A stretch of 64,000 nucleotides of DNA, taken from assembly GCA_963807305.1 (NCBI GenBank), contig CAWEBN010000009.1:1-64000 (forward strand), written 5' to 3'. The translations under genes were made by a program, and so were the position numbers. The stretch is from JAOPZW01 sp963807305 (GTDB lineage: Bacteria; Actinomycetota; Thermoleophilia; Solirubrobacterales; Solirubrobacteraceae). Each line of letters opens with the position of its first letter. Positions within the stretch are counted from its first letter, which is position 1. Positions 17,231 to 24,691 of this stretch are shown piece after piece. A model generated the notes under the pieces. The model was not told the origin of the DNA. It saw nothing but the letters and a program-made list of their open reading frames with translations, and searched no databases.

Positions 17231-18160
17231 GTGGCCGAGGCGCCCGACGACGCCGTCGACCGCCTCTACGGGCTGCCGCGCGAGCAGTTCGTGGTCGAGC
17301 GCGACGCGCTGGCCAAGCAGCTGCGCGCCGACGGCCGTCGCGACGACGCGGACGCGATCAAGGCGCTGGTCAAGCCCACGGTCGCGGCGTGGGCGGCCAA
17401 TCAGGCCGTCCGCTCGCAGAAGCGCGCGGCACGCGACCTGTGGAAGGCGGGGGACGCCCTCTCGGCCGCGCAGGATGCGGTGCTCGCCGGCAGGGGCTCG
17501 GGGGCGAAGCTGCGCGAGGCGAACGAGCGCGAGCGCGCCGCCGTGGAGACCCTGGTCGACGCCGCCCGGGGGCTGCTGGGCGCGAGCGGCGGAGACCTCT
17601 CGGAGACCACCATCGAGCGGGTGCGCCAGACGCTGCACGCGGGCGCCATCGACGCCGAGGCGCGCGACGAGGTCGCGGCCGGGCGCGCCGCCCGCGAGCG
17701 ATCGCCTCAGGGCCTCTTCGGGGCCGACCCCTTCGCCGCGCCGGCGCCCAAGCGCGCGGCCAAGGGCGAGCCGGAGGCGAGGCCGAAGCCGAAGGCCAAG
17801 GGCGAGCCGGAGGCGAGGCGCACGCCGAAGGCCAAGCCCGATCCGGAGCGCGGGAAGGCCAAGCGCGGCGGCAGGAGCGACGATGCCGCCGCGCACAAGC
17901 GCGAGCGCGAGGAGGCCGCCGAGCGCAAGCGCGAGGAGGCCGAGGCCCGCAAGCGCGAGCGCGAAGAGGCCGCCGCCCGTGAGCGCGAGCGCAGGGCGGC
18001 GTCGGGCCGGGTGGACAAGGCCCGCCGCGCCCTCGAGCAGGCGCAGGAGCGCACGGCCAAGGCCGCCGAGCGCCTCGCCGAGGCGCAGGCGGGCGAGGGC
18101 GAGACCGCCGACGCGCTGGAGGCCGCCGAGGCCGAGCTGCGCGCGGTCGAGCGCGGCTAG
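17231..18160 (+). CDS. Hypothetical Lys/Glu/Ala-rich coiled-coil protein
   Basis: A 309-residue protein starting at GTG 17231, five bases after gpmI, so probably part of the glycolytic operon. Residues 1-150 are predicted helical (YGLPREQFVVERDALAKQL, KALVKPTVAAWAANQA). Residues 165-220 carry imperfect repeats based on AKGEPEARPKPKAK, and residues 225-309 form a highly charged heptad-like region (KREREEAAERKREEAEARK). No catalytic domain is recognisable. Comparable proteins occur next to glycolytic or other core genes in actinobacteria, but I cannot assign a role. A nucleic-acid-binding or structural function is only a guess. Confidence 0.7.
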   Translation: MAEAPDDAVDRLYGLPREQFVVERDALAKQLRADGRRDDADAIKALVKPTVAAWAANQAVRSQKRAARDLWKAGDALSAAQDAVLAGRGSGAKLREANERERAAVETLVDAARGLLGASGGDLSETTIERVRQTLHAGAIDAEARDEVAAGRAARERSPQGLFGADPFAAPAPKRAAKGEPEARPKPKAKGEPEARRTPKAKPDPERGKAKRGGRSDDAAAHKREREEAAERKREEAEARKREREEAAARERERRAASGRVDKARRALEQAQERTAKAAERLAEAQAGEGETADALEAAEAELRAVERG

Positions 18161-18333
18161 GCCTCGAGCCGGCGCACGGCCTGCTTGAGCACGTCCGCTC
18201 GGCTGCGCGTGCCGTGATCGGCGGCGATGAAGTGGCTGCCGGTCCAGAGCGAGTACGGTCGTGCTCACCGCCACGGCCGTGCTGGCGTGGTGGGGGGCGC
18301 TCTGACGAAACAGTCCGCGGCTAGGGTGGCGCC

Positions 18334-19596
18334 ATGCCCTCGCTCGCCGCCCCGCCGCCGTCGGCCACGCTTGCGACGAACGAGCGGGTGCAGGCCAGGA
18401 TCGCGGCGGGCGCGCCCGTGCTGCACCTCGGCTTCGGCGAGGCCGGCCTGCCGGTCCTGCCCAGCGTCGCGGAGCGCCTGGGCGCGGCGGCGGGCGCGAA
18501 CGGCTACGGCCCCGTCGCGGGCTCCCCGGCGGTGCGCGAGGCGGCCGCCGGGTACTTCGAGCGGCGCGGGCTGCCGACGAGCCCCGATCGCATCCTTCTC
18601 GCCCCCGGCAGCAAGGCGCTGCTCTATGCGCTGCTCACCGTCCTGCCGGGCGACGTCGTCCTGCCGCGCCCGTCGTGGGTGAGCTACGCCGCGCAAGCGG
18701 CGCTGGCCGGCAAGCGCGTGGTCGACGTCCCGATCGCCGAGCAGGCCGGCGGCGTCCCCGACCCCGCGGCCCTGCGCGCGCGGCTCGGCGCGTCGCGGGC
18801 GGACGGCCGCCGGCCGGCGATCCTCGTCCTCACCCTGCCCGACAACCCGACGGGGACGCTGGCGCCGGGGCCGCTCGTCGAGGAGGTCTGCGACGTGGCC
18901 CGCGAGCACGGGCTGCTGATCGTGTGCGACGAGATCTACCGTGACCTCGCCTATGACCCCGAGGCGTTCGTCAGCCCCGCCACGCTGCTGCCCGAGAGCA
19001 CGTTCGTGACCAACGGGCTGAGCAAGAGCATGGCGCTCGGCGGCTGGCGGATCGGGTTCTGCCGGCTGCCCGACGGTCCACTGGGCGCCGACGCGGCGCT
19101 TGCGCTGAGCGGGATGGCCAGCGAGGTGTGGTCGAGCCTCGCCGCTCCGATGCAGCACGCGGCCACCTACGTCCTCGGCGAGCCCGACGACGTCGTCGAG
19201 CACGTCGCCCGCAGCCGCCGCCTGCACCGCCTGGTCACGACCGCGGCGCACGAGCAGGTGACCGCCGCCGGCGCCCGGTGCCGGCCGCCCTCGGGCGCCT
19301 TCTACCTCTATCCAGACCTCGAGCCGCTGCGACCCGCGCTGGCGCGCCAGGGCGTGAGCACCGGCGCGCAGCTCGCCGAGCTTCTGCTCGAGCGCCACGA
19401 CGTCGCCGTGCTCGAGGGCGAGGCGTTCGGCGACGACCCGGGCGCGTTGCGCTTCCGGATGGCCACGAGCCTGCTCCACGGGGCCGACGAGGCGCAGCGC
19501 TGGGAGGCGCTGCGCGCGGACGACCCGGTGGCGCTGCCGTGGATCGCCGGCGCGCTGGAGCGCCTTGGCGAGACGCTCCGCGCGCTGGCGGCGTAG
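18334..19596 (+). CDS. PLP-dependent aminotransferase class I/II
   Basis: A 420-residue fold-type I aminotransferase. Visible are the substrate-loop region FGEAGLPVLP, ANGYGPVAGSPAVREA, PDNPTGTLAPG (Asn contacting PLP), VCDEIYRDLAYD (Asp and Tyr) and the Schiff-base Lys in TNGLSKSMALGGWRIGF (near residue 231), with the conserved Arg in ALRFRMATS. It resembles aspartate/aromatic aminotransferases; the amino-acid substrate is not determined. It stands alone, with 173 bp of upstream spacer, and converges with the NAD(P)-binding gene 3 bp away. Confidence 0.88.
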   Translation: MPSLAAPPPSATLATNERVQARIAAGAPVLHLGFGEAGLPVLPSVAERLGAAAGANGYGPVAGSPAVREAAAGYFERRGLPTSPDRILLAPGSKALLYALLTVLPGDVVLPRPSWVSYAAQAALAGKRVVDVPIAEQAGGVPDPAALRARLGASRADGRRPAILVLTLPDNPTGTLAPGPLVEEVCDVAREHGLLIVCDEIYRDLAYDPEAFVSPATLLPESTFVTNGLSKSMALGGWRIGFCRLPDGPLGADAALALSGMASEVWSSLAAPMQHAATYVLGEPDDVVEHVARSRRLHRLVTTAAHEQVTAAGARCRPPSGAFYLYPDLEPLRPALARQGVSTGAQLAELLLERHDVAVLEGEAFGDDPGALRFRMATSLLHGADEAQRWEALRADDPVALPWIAGALERLGETLRALAA

Positions 19597-19599
19597 TTC

Positions 19600-20379
19600 T
19601 CAGGCGGCCTCGTCGAGCCACTGCTCGAACGTCGGGCCGGCGAGGATGGCGTCCGGGCCGGGCAGCAGCCCGCCCGACTCGTACAGGCGCTGCTCGGGGC
19701 TGTCGGGGTCGCTGGGGGCCTCGAAGGGCGCGGCCTCGCCGCGGCGAGCCGCGAGCAGCGTCGCCATCTCGAACAGGCGCTCCTCGCGCGGGCCCGCGAT
19801 CTCGAGGATCGGCTGCGCGGCCGACGCCGCCCCGTTGGAGGTGGTGGCCAGGTCGGCGAGCGCCTCGGCGACGGTGCGGGCGGCGACGAGCTGCGTGCGC
19901 ATCCTCGGCACGTAGGTCACATCGTCGCGGGCGCCCCACTCCATGAGCTGCGCGACGAGCTCGTGGAACTGCGACGCGCGCAGCACGCGCGCCGGGATCG
20001 GGCCCGAGAGCGAGGCCTGCTCGTGCGCGACCTTGGCGGCGCCGTAGCCCGCGGCGAAGCGGTCGCTGCCGATGATCGACACGACCACGATCCGCTCCAC
20101 GCCGGCCTGCCGCCCGGCCTCCTGCAGGTTGCGGGCCGCGGTGGTGAAGAACTCCGTCGCCGCCTGCTCCTCGGGCGAGGGCCCGGTGGCGGCGTCGACG
20201 ATGGCCTCGGCGCCGGCCACCGCGTCGGCGAGGCCTTCGCCGGTGATGACGTCGACGCCGCGCGAGCGCGAGATCGCCGCGACCTCGTGGCCCTGGGCCT
20301 CGAGGATGTCCACCACATGACGTCCGACCCTGCCGGTTGCGCCCACCACTGCGATCTTCCTTGGGGTGCTCATGCTCAT
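19600..20379 (-). CDS. NAD(P)-binding (NmrA/SDR-like) protein, ECF41 partner
   Basis: A protein of about 259 residues. IAVVGATGRVGRHVVDILEA is a Rossmann dinucleotide motif close to the N-terminus, followed by AEAIVDAATGPSPEE, VVVSIIGSDRF and the YGAAKVAHEQ segment (atypical SDR Tyr/Lys area). Such epimerase/oxidoreductase-like proteins are one of the COE classes (carboxymuconolactone decarboxylase, oxidoreductase, epimerase) encoded beside ECF41 sigma factors. Here it is divergent from an ECF41 gene 94 bp away, so it is a likely target of that sigma. ATG 20379 has GGAG four bases upstream; ATG 20373 is a near-equal alternative. Confidence 0.82.
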   Translation of the reverse strand: MSMSTPRKIAVVGATGRVGRHVVDILEAQGHEVAAISRSRGVDVITGEGLADAVAGAEAIVDAATGPSPEEQAATEFFTTAARNLQEAGRQAGVERIVVVSIIGSDRFAAGYGAAKVAHEQASLSGPIPARVLRASQFHELVAQLMEWGARDDVTYVPRMRTQLVAARTVAEALADLATTSNGAASAAQPILEIAGPREERLFEMATLLAARRGEAAPFEAPSDPDSPEQRLYESGGLLPGPDAILAGPTFEQWLDEAA

Positions 20380-20409
20380 CGTGCTCCAGTCCAGTTCAGG
20401 TGCCGGTGC

Positions 20410-20436
20410 TGTCACATCGGCCCGATTTCGTCGGTC
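20410..20436 (+). promoter_or_regulatory. ECF41-type promoter motif
   Basis: TGTCACA (20410-20416), a 16-bp spacer and GGTC (20433-20436) resemble the ECF41 consensus I recall (TGTCACA near -35, CGTC near -10), with one mismatch. A second CGTC at 20429 gives a 12-bp spacer. It faces the sigma gene starting at 20474 and suggests autoregulation. Confidence 0.45.
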
Positions 20437-20473
20437 ACTGCGTTTGACACCTGGCGACGAAGGGATGTGACCA

Positions 20474-21349
20474 ATGGACGATCGCGACTGGCTGGCGGAG
20501 CACTTCGAGGAGCACCGCGGCCACCTGCGGGCGGTCGCCTACAAGATGCTCGGCTCGCTGAGCGAGGCCGACGACGCCGTCCAGGAGAGCTGGCTGCGCC
20601 TCAGCCGCTCGGACACGAGCGACATCGAGAACCTCCGCGGATGGCTGACGACGGTCGTCGCGCGGGTGTGCCTCAACGTGCTGCGCTCGCGCAGGACACG
20701 GCGCGAGGAGCCGCTCGACATCCGCGTGCCCGATCCGGTCGTGAGCCGCGACGACGGGACCCAGCCCGAGCACGAGGCGCTGCTGGCCGACTCGGTGGGG
20801 CTGGCCCTGCTCGTCGTCCTCGAGACGCTCGGCCCCGCCGAGCGGCTGGCCTTCGTCCTGCACGACATGTTCGGCGTGCCGTTCGACGAGATCGCGGCCC
20901 TCGTGGATCGCTCGCCCGCCGCGACGCGGCAGCTCGCCAGCCGCGCGCGGCGCCGCGTCCACGGCGCCGCCCCGGTGCCCGACGCCGACGTCGCCGGTCA
21001 GCGACGCGTCGTCGACGCGTTCTTCGCCGCCGCGCGCGACGGCGACTTCGACGCGCTGGTCGCGGTCCTCCATCCGGACGTCGTCTCGCGCGGCGACGGT
21101 GGTCCTGGCGCCTCCGCGGTTTCCCGCGGTGCACAGGAGGTGGCCGCGCGGGCGCTCACCTTCGCCCGGCTCGCGCCCTTCGTCCGTCCGGCGCTCGTCA
21201 ATGGCGCCGCGGGCGTCGTCGTGGCCCCGAACGGCGAGCCGTTCTCGGTCATGGGCTTCACCGTCGTGGGCGGGAAGATCGTCGAGATCGACGCGATCAC
21301 CGATCCCGAGCGCCTGCGCGCGCTGGACCTGGCCGTGCTCGACGACTGA
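20474..21349 (+). CDS. ECF41-family RNA polymerase sigma factor with SnoaL-like C-terminal domain
   Basis: A 291-residue protein. Region 2 (residues 1-75) has HFEEHRGHLRAVAYKMLGSL and DDAVQESWLRLSR. Region 4 (110-165) has LGPAERLAFVLHDMFGVPFD and IAALVDRSPAATRQLASRAR. A C-terminal SnoaL/NTF2-like domain follows (residues 180-285, RRVVDAFFAAARDGDFDALVAVLHPDV), with the GDGG-like and DPERLR-like positions that ECF41 proteins conserve (usually DGGGK and NPDKL). In ECF41 this domain regulates sigma activity instead of a separate anti-sigma factor. Divergent from its NAD(P)-binding partner. A second ECF41 gene lies at 38276. Confidence 0.9.
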   Translation: MDDRDWLAEHFEEHRGHLRAVAYKMLGSLSEADDAVQESWLRLSRSDTSDIENLRGWLTTVVARVCLNVLRSRRTRREEPLDIRVPDPVVSRDDGTQPEHEALLADSVGLALLVVLETLGPAERLAFVLHDMFGVPFDEIAALVDRSPAATRQLASRARRRVHGAAPVPDADVAGQRRVVDAFFAAARDGDFDALVAVLHPDVVSRGDGGPGASAVSRGAQEVAARALTFARLAPFVRPALVNGAAGVVVAPNGEPFSVMGFTVVGGKIVEIDAITDPERLRALDLAVLDD

Positions 21350-21355
21350 CGCGGG

Positions 21356-22003
21356 TCAGGGCGCGGCGGCCGGCGCGCGCTCGACGGCCCGATCCACCCA
21401 CGCGGGCAGCTCCGCCAGAGCGCGCGGGTCGACGTGGTGGGCGCCATCGTGCTCGCGATAGGTCACGTCGGCGCCCGCGGCGGTCAGGGCGTCGCGCGCC
21501 GCCTCGCCGAACTCGACACCGATGACCGGGTCGCGCCGTCCGTGGGCGATCCACACCGGCAGGCCGGGTCGATCGAGGTCGGCGCTCCAGCCCTCGACGG
21601 TCGGGATGAAGCCGCTCATGGCCACGATGCCCGCCGGCGTGGGGCGCCCGGCGCCGAGCCCGAGGGCGTAGGCCATCACGGTCCCCTGCGAGAAGCCGCC
21701 GAGGATCGTGCGCTCCCACGGCACCCCCGTGAGCTGCGGGATGTCGCGCTGCAGGAGCTCGTAGGAGGCGCGGAAGGTCTCGGGATCGGGAAAGCCGACG
21801 CGCGGCACGACGTACCAGTGGCGGCCGCCCGGCGGCAGGAACAGCGGCCCGCCGGGCGTGACGCCGACGAGCCGGTGCTTGGGATCGAGCAGGTCGAGGA
21901 AGGGGGAGAGGTCATGCTCGTCGGCCCCGCGCCCGTGCATGAGAACGAGCGCTCCCTGCGGCTCGCCCGCCGCCGGGCGGATCTCATGGACGAGCTCGGT
22001 CAT
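21356..22003 (-). CDS. Carboxylesterase/phospholipase-type hydrolase (MhqD-like)
   Basis: A 215-residue alpha/beta hydrolase of the short carboxylesterase group: ALVLMHGRGADEHDLSPF, nucleophile GGFSQGTVMAYAL (Ser near residue 107), Asp in HGRRDPVIGVEFG, His in EHDGAHHVDP. It overlaps the dioxygenase upstream by four bases (ATGA), so translation is coupled. The pairing of a ring-cleaving dioxygenase with this esterase under a MarR regulator matches the Bacillus Mhq system for hydroquinone and quinone detoxification. The exact substrate is inferred from context only. Confidence 0.85.
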   Translation of the reverse strand: MTELVHEIRPAAGEPQGALVLMHGRGADEHDLSPFLDLLDPKHRLVGVTPGGPLFLPPGGRHWYVVPRVGFPDPETFRASYELLQRDIPQLTGVPWERTILGGFSQGTVMAYALGLGAGRPTPAGIVAMSGFIPTVEGWSADLDRPGLPVWIAHGRRDPVIGVEFGEAARDALTAAGADVTYREHDGAHHVDPRALAELPAWVDRAVERAPAAAP

Positions 22004-22926
22004 GCGGCGGTCTCGACGCGCGGGTTGGTCAGCGGCGTCAACGCCTGCTCGAGCTGCTCGCGGCGAGCCTCGTACTGCGGCGGCAGCTTGAGTGCCTCGC
22101 CGAGGGACTCGAGCGGCTCGTCGTAATCGAAGCCGATGTCGCGGCTGGCGAGCTCGAAGAGGACGCCGCTCGGCTCGCGGAAGTAGACCGAGTGGAAGTA
22201 CTGGCGGTCGATGATCTCGGTCGCCCGGGCGCCGGCCTCGACGGCCCGCGCGCGAACGGCCTCGAGCTCGGCGTCGTCGGCGGCTGACCACGCGACGTGG
22301 TGGACCGTCCCCGCGCTGGTCACGCCGCGGCCCTGCGGCGGGGCGTCGTAGCGCAGCGCCGCGCGGCGCTCGGCGCCGCGCAGCGTCCAGTCGGCGCCGC
22401 CGTCGTGGGCGAAGCCGATCGCCTCCAGGAGCGCGGTGCTTGCGTCGGGGCGCGAGCCGTAGGCGCGCACGCCGTGAAAGCCCAGGAGCGCGTGCTCGGC
22501 TGCGATGTCCGGCGCGTGGGCGGCCAGCGGAGCGTCGTCGACGGCGACCGCCAGCAGCTCGTGGCGCAGGCCTTCGAAGTCCGCGAACGCCAGCGCGCCA
22601 TCCTCGGTGCGCTCCGTGGCGACGTCGGCATCGGCCAGGCGGGCGGCCCAGAAGTCGAGCGCCCCGTCGGACGCGACGCGCCACTGGATGGTGTGGACCA
22701 TTCCGTCGCCCGCCTGCCCCAGAGCCGCGCCGGGAAACTCGAAGAAGGTCAGGATCGAGCCCGGGTCGCCGCGCTCGTCGCCGAAGTACAGGTGGTAGAC
22801 GTCGGGCTGATCGAAGTTGACCGTCTTCTTGACGAGGCGCAGGCCGAGCACCCGCGCGTAGAAGTCGACGTTGCGCGGAGCGTCCGCGGTGATCGCCGTG
22901 ATGTGGTGTAGACCCTCGAGTGCCAT
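22000..22926 (-). CDS. Ring-cleaving dioxygenase, VOC superfamily (MhqO-like)
   Basis: A 308-residue two-module VOC protein. The first module opens with GLHHITAITADAPRNVDFY and has HLYFGDERGDPGSILTFFEF; the second contains GTVHHVAWSAADDAELEAVR and YFREPSGVLFELASRDIGF, giving the expected His, His, Glu metal site. Family members (MhqO, LinE-like) cleave hydroquinone-type rings. GGAGGA precedes ATG 22926 (a GTG two codons earlier is also possible). First gene of a two-gene operon; its promoter region (22974-23013) carries two operator-like repeats shared with the divergent MarR gene. Confidence 0.87.
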   Translation of the reverse strand: MALEGLHHITAITADAPRNVDFYARVLGLRLVKKTVNFDQPDVYHLYFGDERGDPGSILTFFEFPGAALGQAGDGMVHTIQWRVASDGALDFWAARLADADVATERTEDGALAFADFEGLRHELLAVAVDDAPLAAHAPDIAAEHALLGFHGVRAYGSRPDASTALLEAIGFAHDGGADWTLRGAERRAALRYDAPPQGRGVTSAGTVHHVAWSAADDAELEAVRARAVEAGARATEIIDRQYFHSVYFREPSGVLFELASRDIGFDYDEPLESLGEALKLPPQYEARREQLEQALTPLTNPRVETAA

Positions 22927-22973
22927 GGTCACATTGTCCTCCTGGTAGCCACCTGCGAAACCGTTCAAAGTAG

Positions 22974-23013
22974 TTGTCTGTGCAACAATATCAAATCGTT
23001 GTACAGTCAACAA
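22974..23013 (-). promoter_or_regulatory. Promoter and paired MarR-type operators of the Mhq-like operon
   Basis: Two similar 15-mers, TTGTCTGTGCAACAA (22974-22988) and TTGTACAGTCAACAA (22999-23013), lie 25 bp centre to centre, each with TTGT...ACAA ends. On the minus strand a -35 TTGTTG lies inside the second repeat, and a -10 TATTGT (22990-22985) overlaps the first, 17 bp apart. A MarR dimer at either site would block the promoter. The AT-rich patch stands out from the surroundings. A related TTGCACGCTCAA begins at 23050. Confidence 0.6.
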
Positions 23014-23073
23014 GCAGGTCGCGGGGCGCCGTGACCGCTGCTAACGTCGTTGCACGCTCAAGGGTTCTCGCCG

Positions 23074-23571
23074 ATGGCCACCACCACCTCACAGCTCTCA
23101 GACTCACGCCAGCTCGATGAACGCGAGCTGCGCGCCTGGCGCGGCATGCTCCGCGCCCACGCGGCACTGACCAAGGCGCTCGACGCCGACCTCGACTCGG
23201 CGCACGGCCTGCCGCTCAGCTCCTATGAGGTCCTGCTGCACCTCAACGACGCAACGGACCGGCGCATGCGCATGCGCGACCTGGCGTCGTCGGTCATCCT
23301 CAGCCGCTCGGGCCTCACACGCCTGGCCGACCGCCTCGAGCGCGAGGGACTCATCCGCCGCGAGTCCTGTGCGAGCGACGCGCGCGGCGCCTACGCGGTG
23401 CTCACCCCGGCGGGCGCCGACATGCTCGCCGCGGCCCGCACGACGCACCTCGCCGGCGTCCGCTCGCTCTTCCTGCAGCACTTCTCCGAGGACGAGCTCG
23501 ACGTCCTGGGCGACGCCTGGGATCGCGTCGTCCCCGGCTCGGCCTCCGCGGCCGGCCCGGCCTGCGGCTGA
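23074..23571 (+). CDS. MarR-family transcriptional regulator
   Basis: A 165-residue winged-helix protein: SSYEVLLHLNDATDRRMRMR, LASSVILSRSGLTRLADRLE (recognition helix), EGLIRRESCASDARGAYAVL (wing with the conserved Asp-x-Arg) and a C-terminal dimerisation helix. Divergent from the dioxygenase/esterase operon, whose promoter carries two candidate operators, so it is most likely its quinone- or electrophile-responsive repressor (MhqR role). One Cys sits in the wing region. ATG 23074 is chosen; TTG 23050 is in frame. Its last codons lie within the first unit of the 49-bp repeat array. Confidence 0.86.
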   Translation: MATTTSQLSDSRQLDERELRAWRGMLRAHAALTKALDADLDSAHGLPLSSYEVLLHLNDATDRRMRMRDLASSVILSRSGLTRLADRLEREGLIRRESCASDARGAYAVLTPAGADMLAAARTTHLAGVRSLFLQHFSEDELDVLGDAWDRVVPGSASAAGPACG

Positions 23572-23743
23572 CCCGCGCGGCCGCTCAGCCGGCCTAGGGG
23601 CCGGCCCGGCCTGCGGCTGACCCGCGCGGCCGCTCAGCCGGCCTAGGGGCCGGCCCGGCCTGCGGCTGACCCCCGCGGCCGCTCAGCGGGCCTAGCCGGC
23701 CCGGCCTGCGGCTGACCCGCGCGGCCGCTTCGCCGGCCTCAGG
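23551..23743. repeat. Tandem array of four ~49-bp units
   Basis: Units start at 23551, 23600, 23649 and 23695, each beginning GCCGGCCCGGCCTGCGGCTG; spacing is 49, 49 and 46 bp. Most contain GCCGGCC-TAGG-GGCCGGC, a 7-bp inverted repeat. The first unit encodes the end and stop codon of the MarR gene; the last overlaps the 3' end of the convergent gene. It probably acts as a bidirectional terminator or extragenic palindrome array. Confidence 0.85.
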
Positions 23744-24116
23744 GCTCGGCCCGAGGGTCGTACAGGAAGAGCGGCTTGGGATCGGCGCTGTCCCATCCGC
23801 TGACGCCCGAGGCCCACGCGAGCGCCTCGGTCGCCTCGCGCCGGGTGAGCTCGACGCGTATGCGACCCGCGAGCAGAACGGCGAGGGCGGGCGGGACCTC
23901 CGGCTCGGCGCGCAATGCGGCCCAGAACGCCTCGGCCGGCGCGCTCGCGCAGACGCGGAGCACGCAATACGGGGCCGCATCGGAATGCACGCGCGCGATG
24001 CTGATCGCGCGCCATGGGCCTGTCGATACCTCAGCGGTGTCATCCGCCCGCTCGAAGGGCGAAATCTTCAATCCGCTAGACTTGACAGCAAGACACTGAG
24101 ATTTCATTATCTCCAA
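23739..24116 (-). CDS. Hypothetical protein next to hsp20
   Basis: An open frame of up to 125 residues. The region from GPWRAISIARVHSDAAPYCV to the end (PKPLFLYDPRAEP) has normal codon use and globular character, with AFWAALRAEP and VELTRREATEALAWASG helices. I recognise no family. The start is uncertain: the two ATGs (MEIM) lie within the divergent hsp20 promoter, so a TTG about 23 codons further in (LKISPFERAD) may be used. It converges with the MarR gene across the tandem repeats. No pathway link is apparent. Confidence 0.5.
   Translation of the reverse strand: MEIMKSQCLAVKSSGLKISPFERADDTAEVSTGPWRAISIARVHSDAAPYCVLRVCASAPAEAFWAALRAEPEVPPALAVLLAGRIRVELTRREATEALAWASGVSGWDSADPKPLFLYDPRAEP
24082..24110 (+). 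promoter_or_regulatory. Strong sigma-70-type promoter of hsp20
   Basis: A consensus -35 TTGACA (24082-24087), an exact 17-bp spacer and -10 CATTAT (24105-24110) lie about 40 bp before the hsp20 ATG. The region is markedly AT-richer than its surroundings. No clear HAIR (HspR) or CIRCE inverted repeat is visible. Confidence 0.75.
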
Positions 24117-24149
24117 GACCTAGAGAATTCTTCCTCAGGAGACAGAGAC

Positions 24150-24632
24150 ATGACACTTGTCCGCTGGCAGCCCGTGCGCGAGCTGTCCTCGCTTCAGAAC
24201 GACATGAACCGGCTGGTCAACACCTTCTTCGACACCACCACCGCCAACGGCGGAACCTCGCCACGGCGCTGGATCCCGGCGATGGACCTCGTCGAGACCG
24301 ACGATCACTTCGTGCTCAGGGCCGACCTCCCCGGCCTCTCCGAGGACGACGTCCACATCGACGTCGAGGACGACGTCCTCACGGTCTCGGGCGAGCGCAA
24401 GGCGCAGCACGAGGACAAGCGCGAGGGGTACGTCCGCGTCGAGCGCTCGTACGGCTCGTTCCGGCGCTCGCTGACCCTCCCCGAGGGTGTCGAGGCCGAG
24501 GCCGTCAGCGCGAGCTTCGACCGCGGCGTGCTCGAGGTCCAGATCCCCAAGCCCGAGGCGCGCAAGCCGCGCCGGGTCGCCATCCAGGTCGGCTCGCGTC
24601 CCGCCGCCGGCGAGGGCGACGAGGCCGCCTAG
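24150..24632 (+). CDS. Hsp20/alpha-crystallin small heat-shock protein
   Basis: A 160-residue chaperone. The alpha-crystallin domain spans about residues 45-140, from WIPAMDLVETDDHFVLRADL through VHIDVEDDVLTVSGERKA to FDRGVLEVQIPKPEARKPRR, which carries the GVLxVxIPK signature. The N-terminus resembles actinobacterial Hsp18-type proteins (LVRWQPVRELSSLQNDMNRL). It holds unfolding proteins in an ATP-independent way. AGGAG sits eight bases before the ATG. A consensus promoter lies upstream and a strong hairpin follows, so it is monocistronic. The leader shows no HspR or HrcA site, so its stress control is not evident. Confidence 0.93.
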   Translation: MTLVRWQPVRELSSLQNDMNRLVNTFFDTTTANGGTSPRRWIPAMDLVETDDHFVLRADLPGLSEDDVHIDVEDDVLTVSGERKAQHEDKREGYVRVERSYGSFRRSLTLPEGVEAEAVSASFDRGVLEVQIPKPEARKPRRVAIQVGSRPAAGEGDEAA

Positions 24633-24657
24633 CCACCAGGGCGACCGCGACCAGCCT

Positions 24658-24684
24658 GCGGGCCCGCGCTCGGCGCGGGCCCGC
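24658..24684. terminator. Bidirectional hairpin terminator, hsp20/dedA
   Basis: A perfect 12-bp stem, GCGGGCCCGCGC (24658-24669) with GCGCGGGCCCGC (24673-24684) around a TCG loop, lies between the convergent hsp20 and DedA genes. GGTCGTTCT follows on the plus strand. Confidence 0.75.
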
Positions 24685-24691
24685 GGTCGTT

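Noticed and set aside
18157..18263. About 35 codons on the minus strand ending in GTRSRADVLKQAVRRLEA
   Set aside because: Looks like a protein C-terminus but has no start, is bounded upstream by a stop and is too short to assign; possibly a relic.
23551..23743. CRISPR array
   Set aside because: Units are contiguous with no variable spacers; a plain tandem repeat.
24061..24150. HspR (HAIR) or HrcA (CIRCE) operator upstream of hsp20
   Set aside because: CTTGACAGCAAG-like bases occur but the inverted partner of either consensus is missing.
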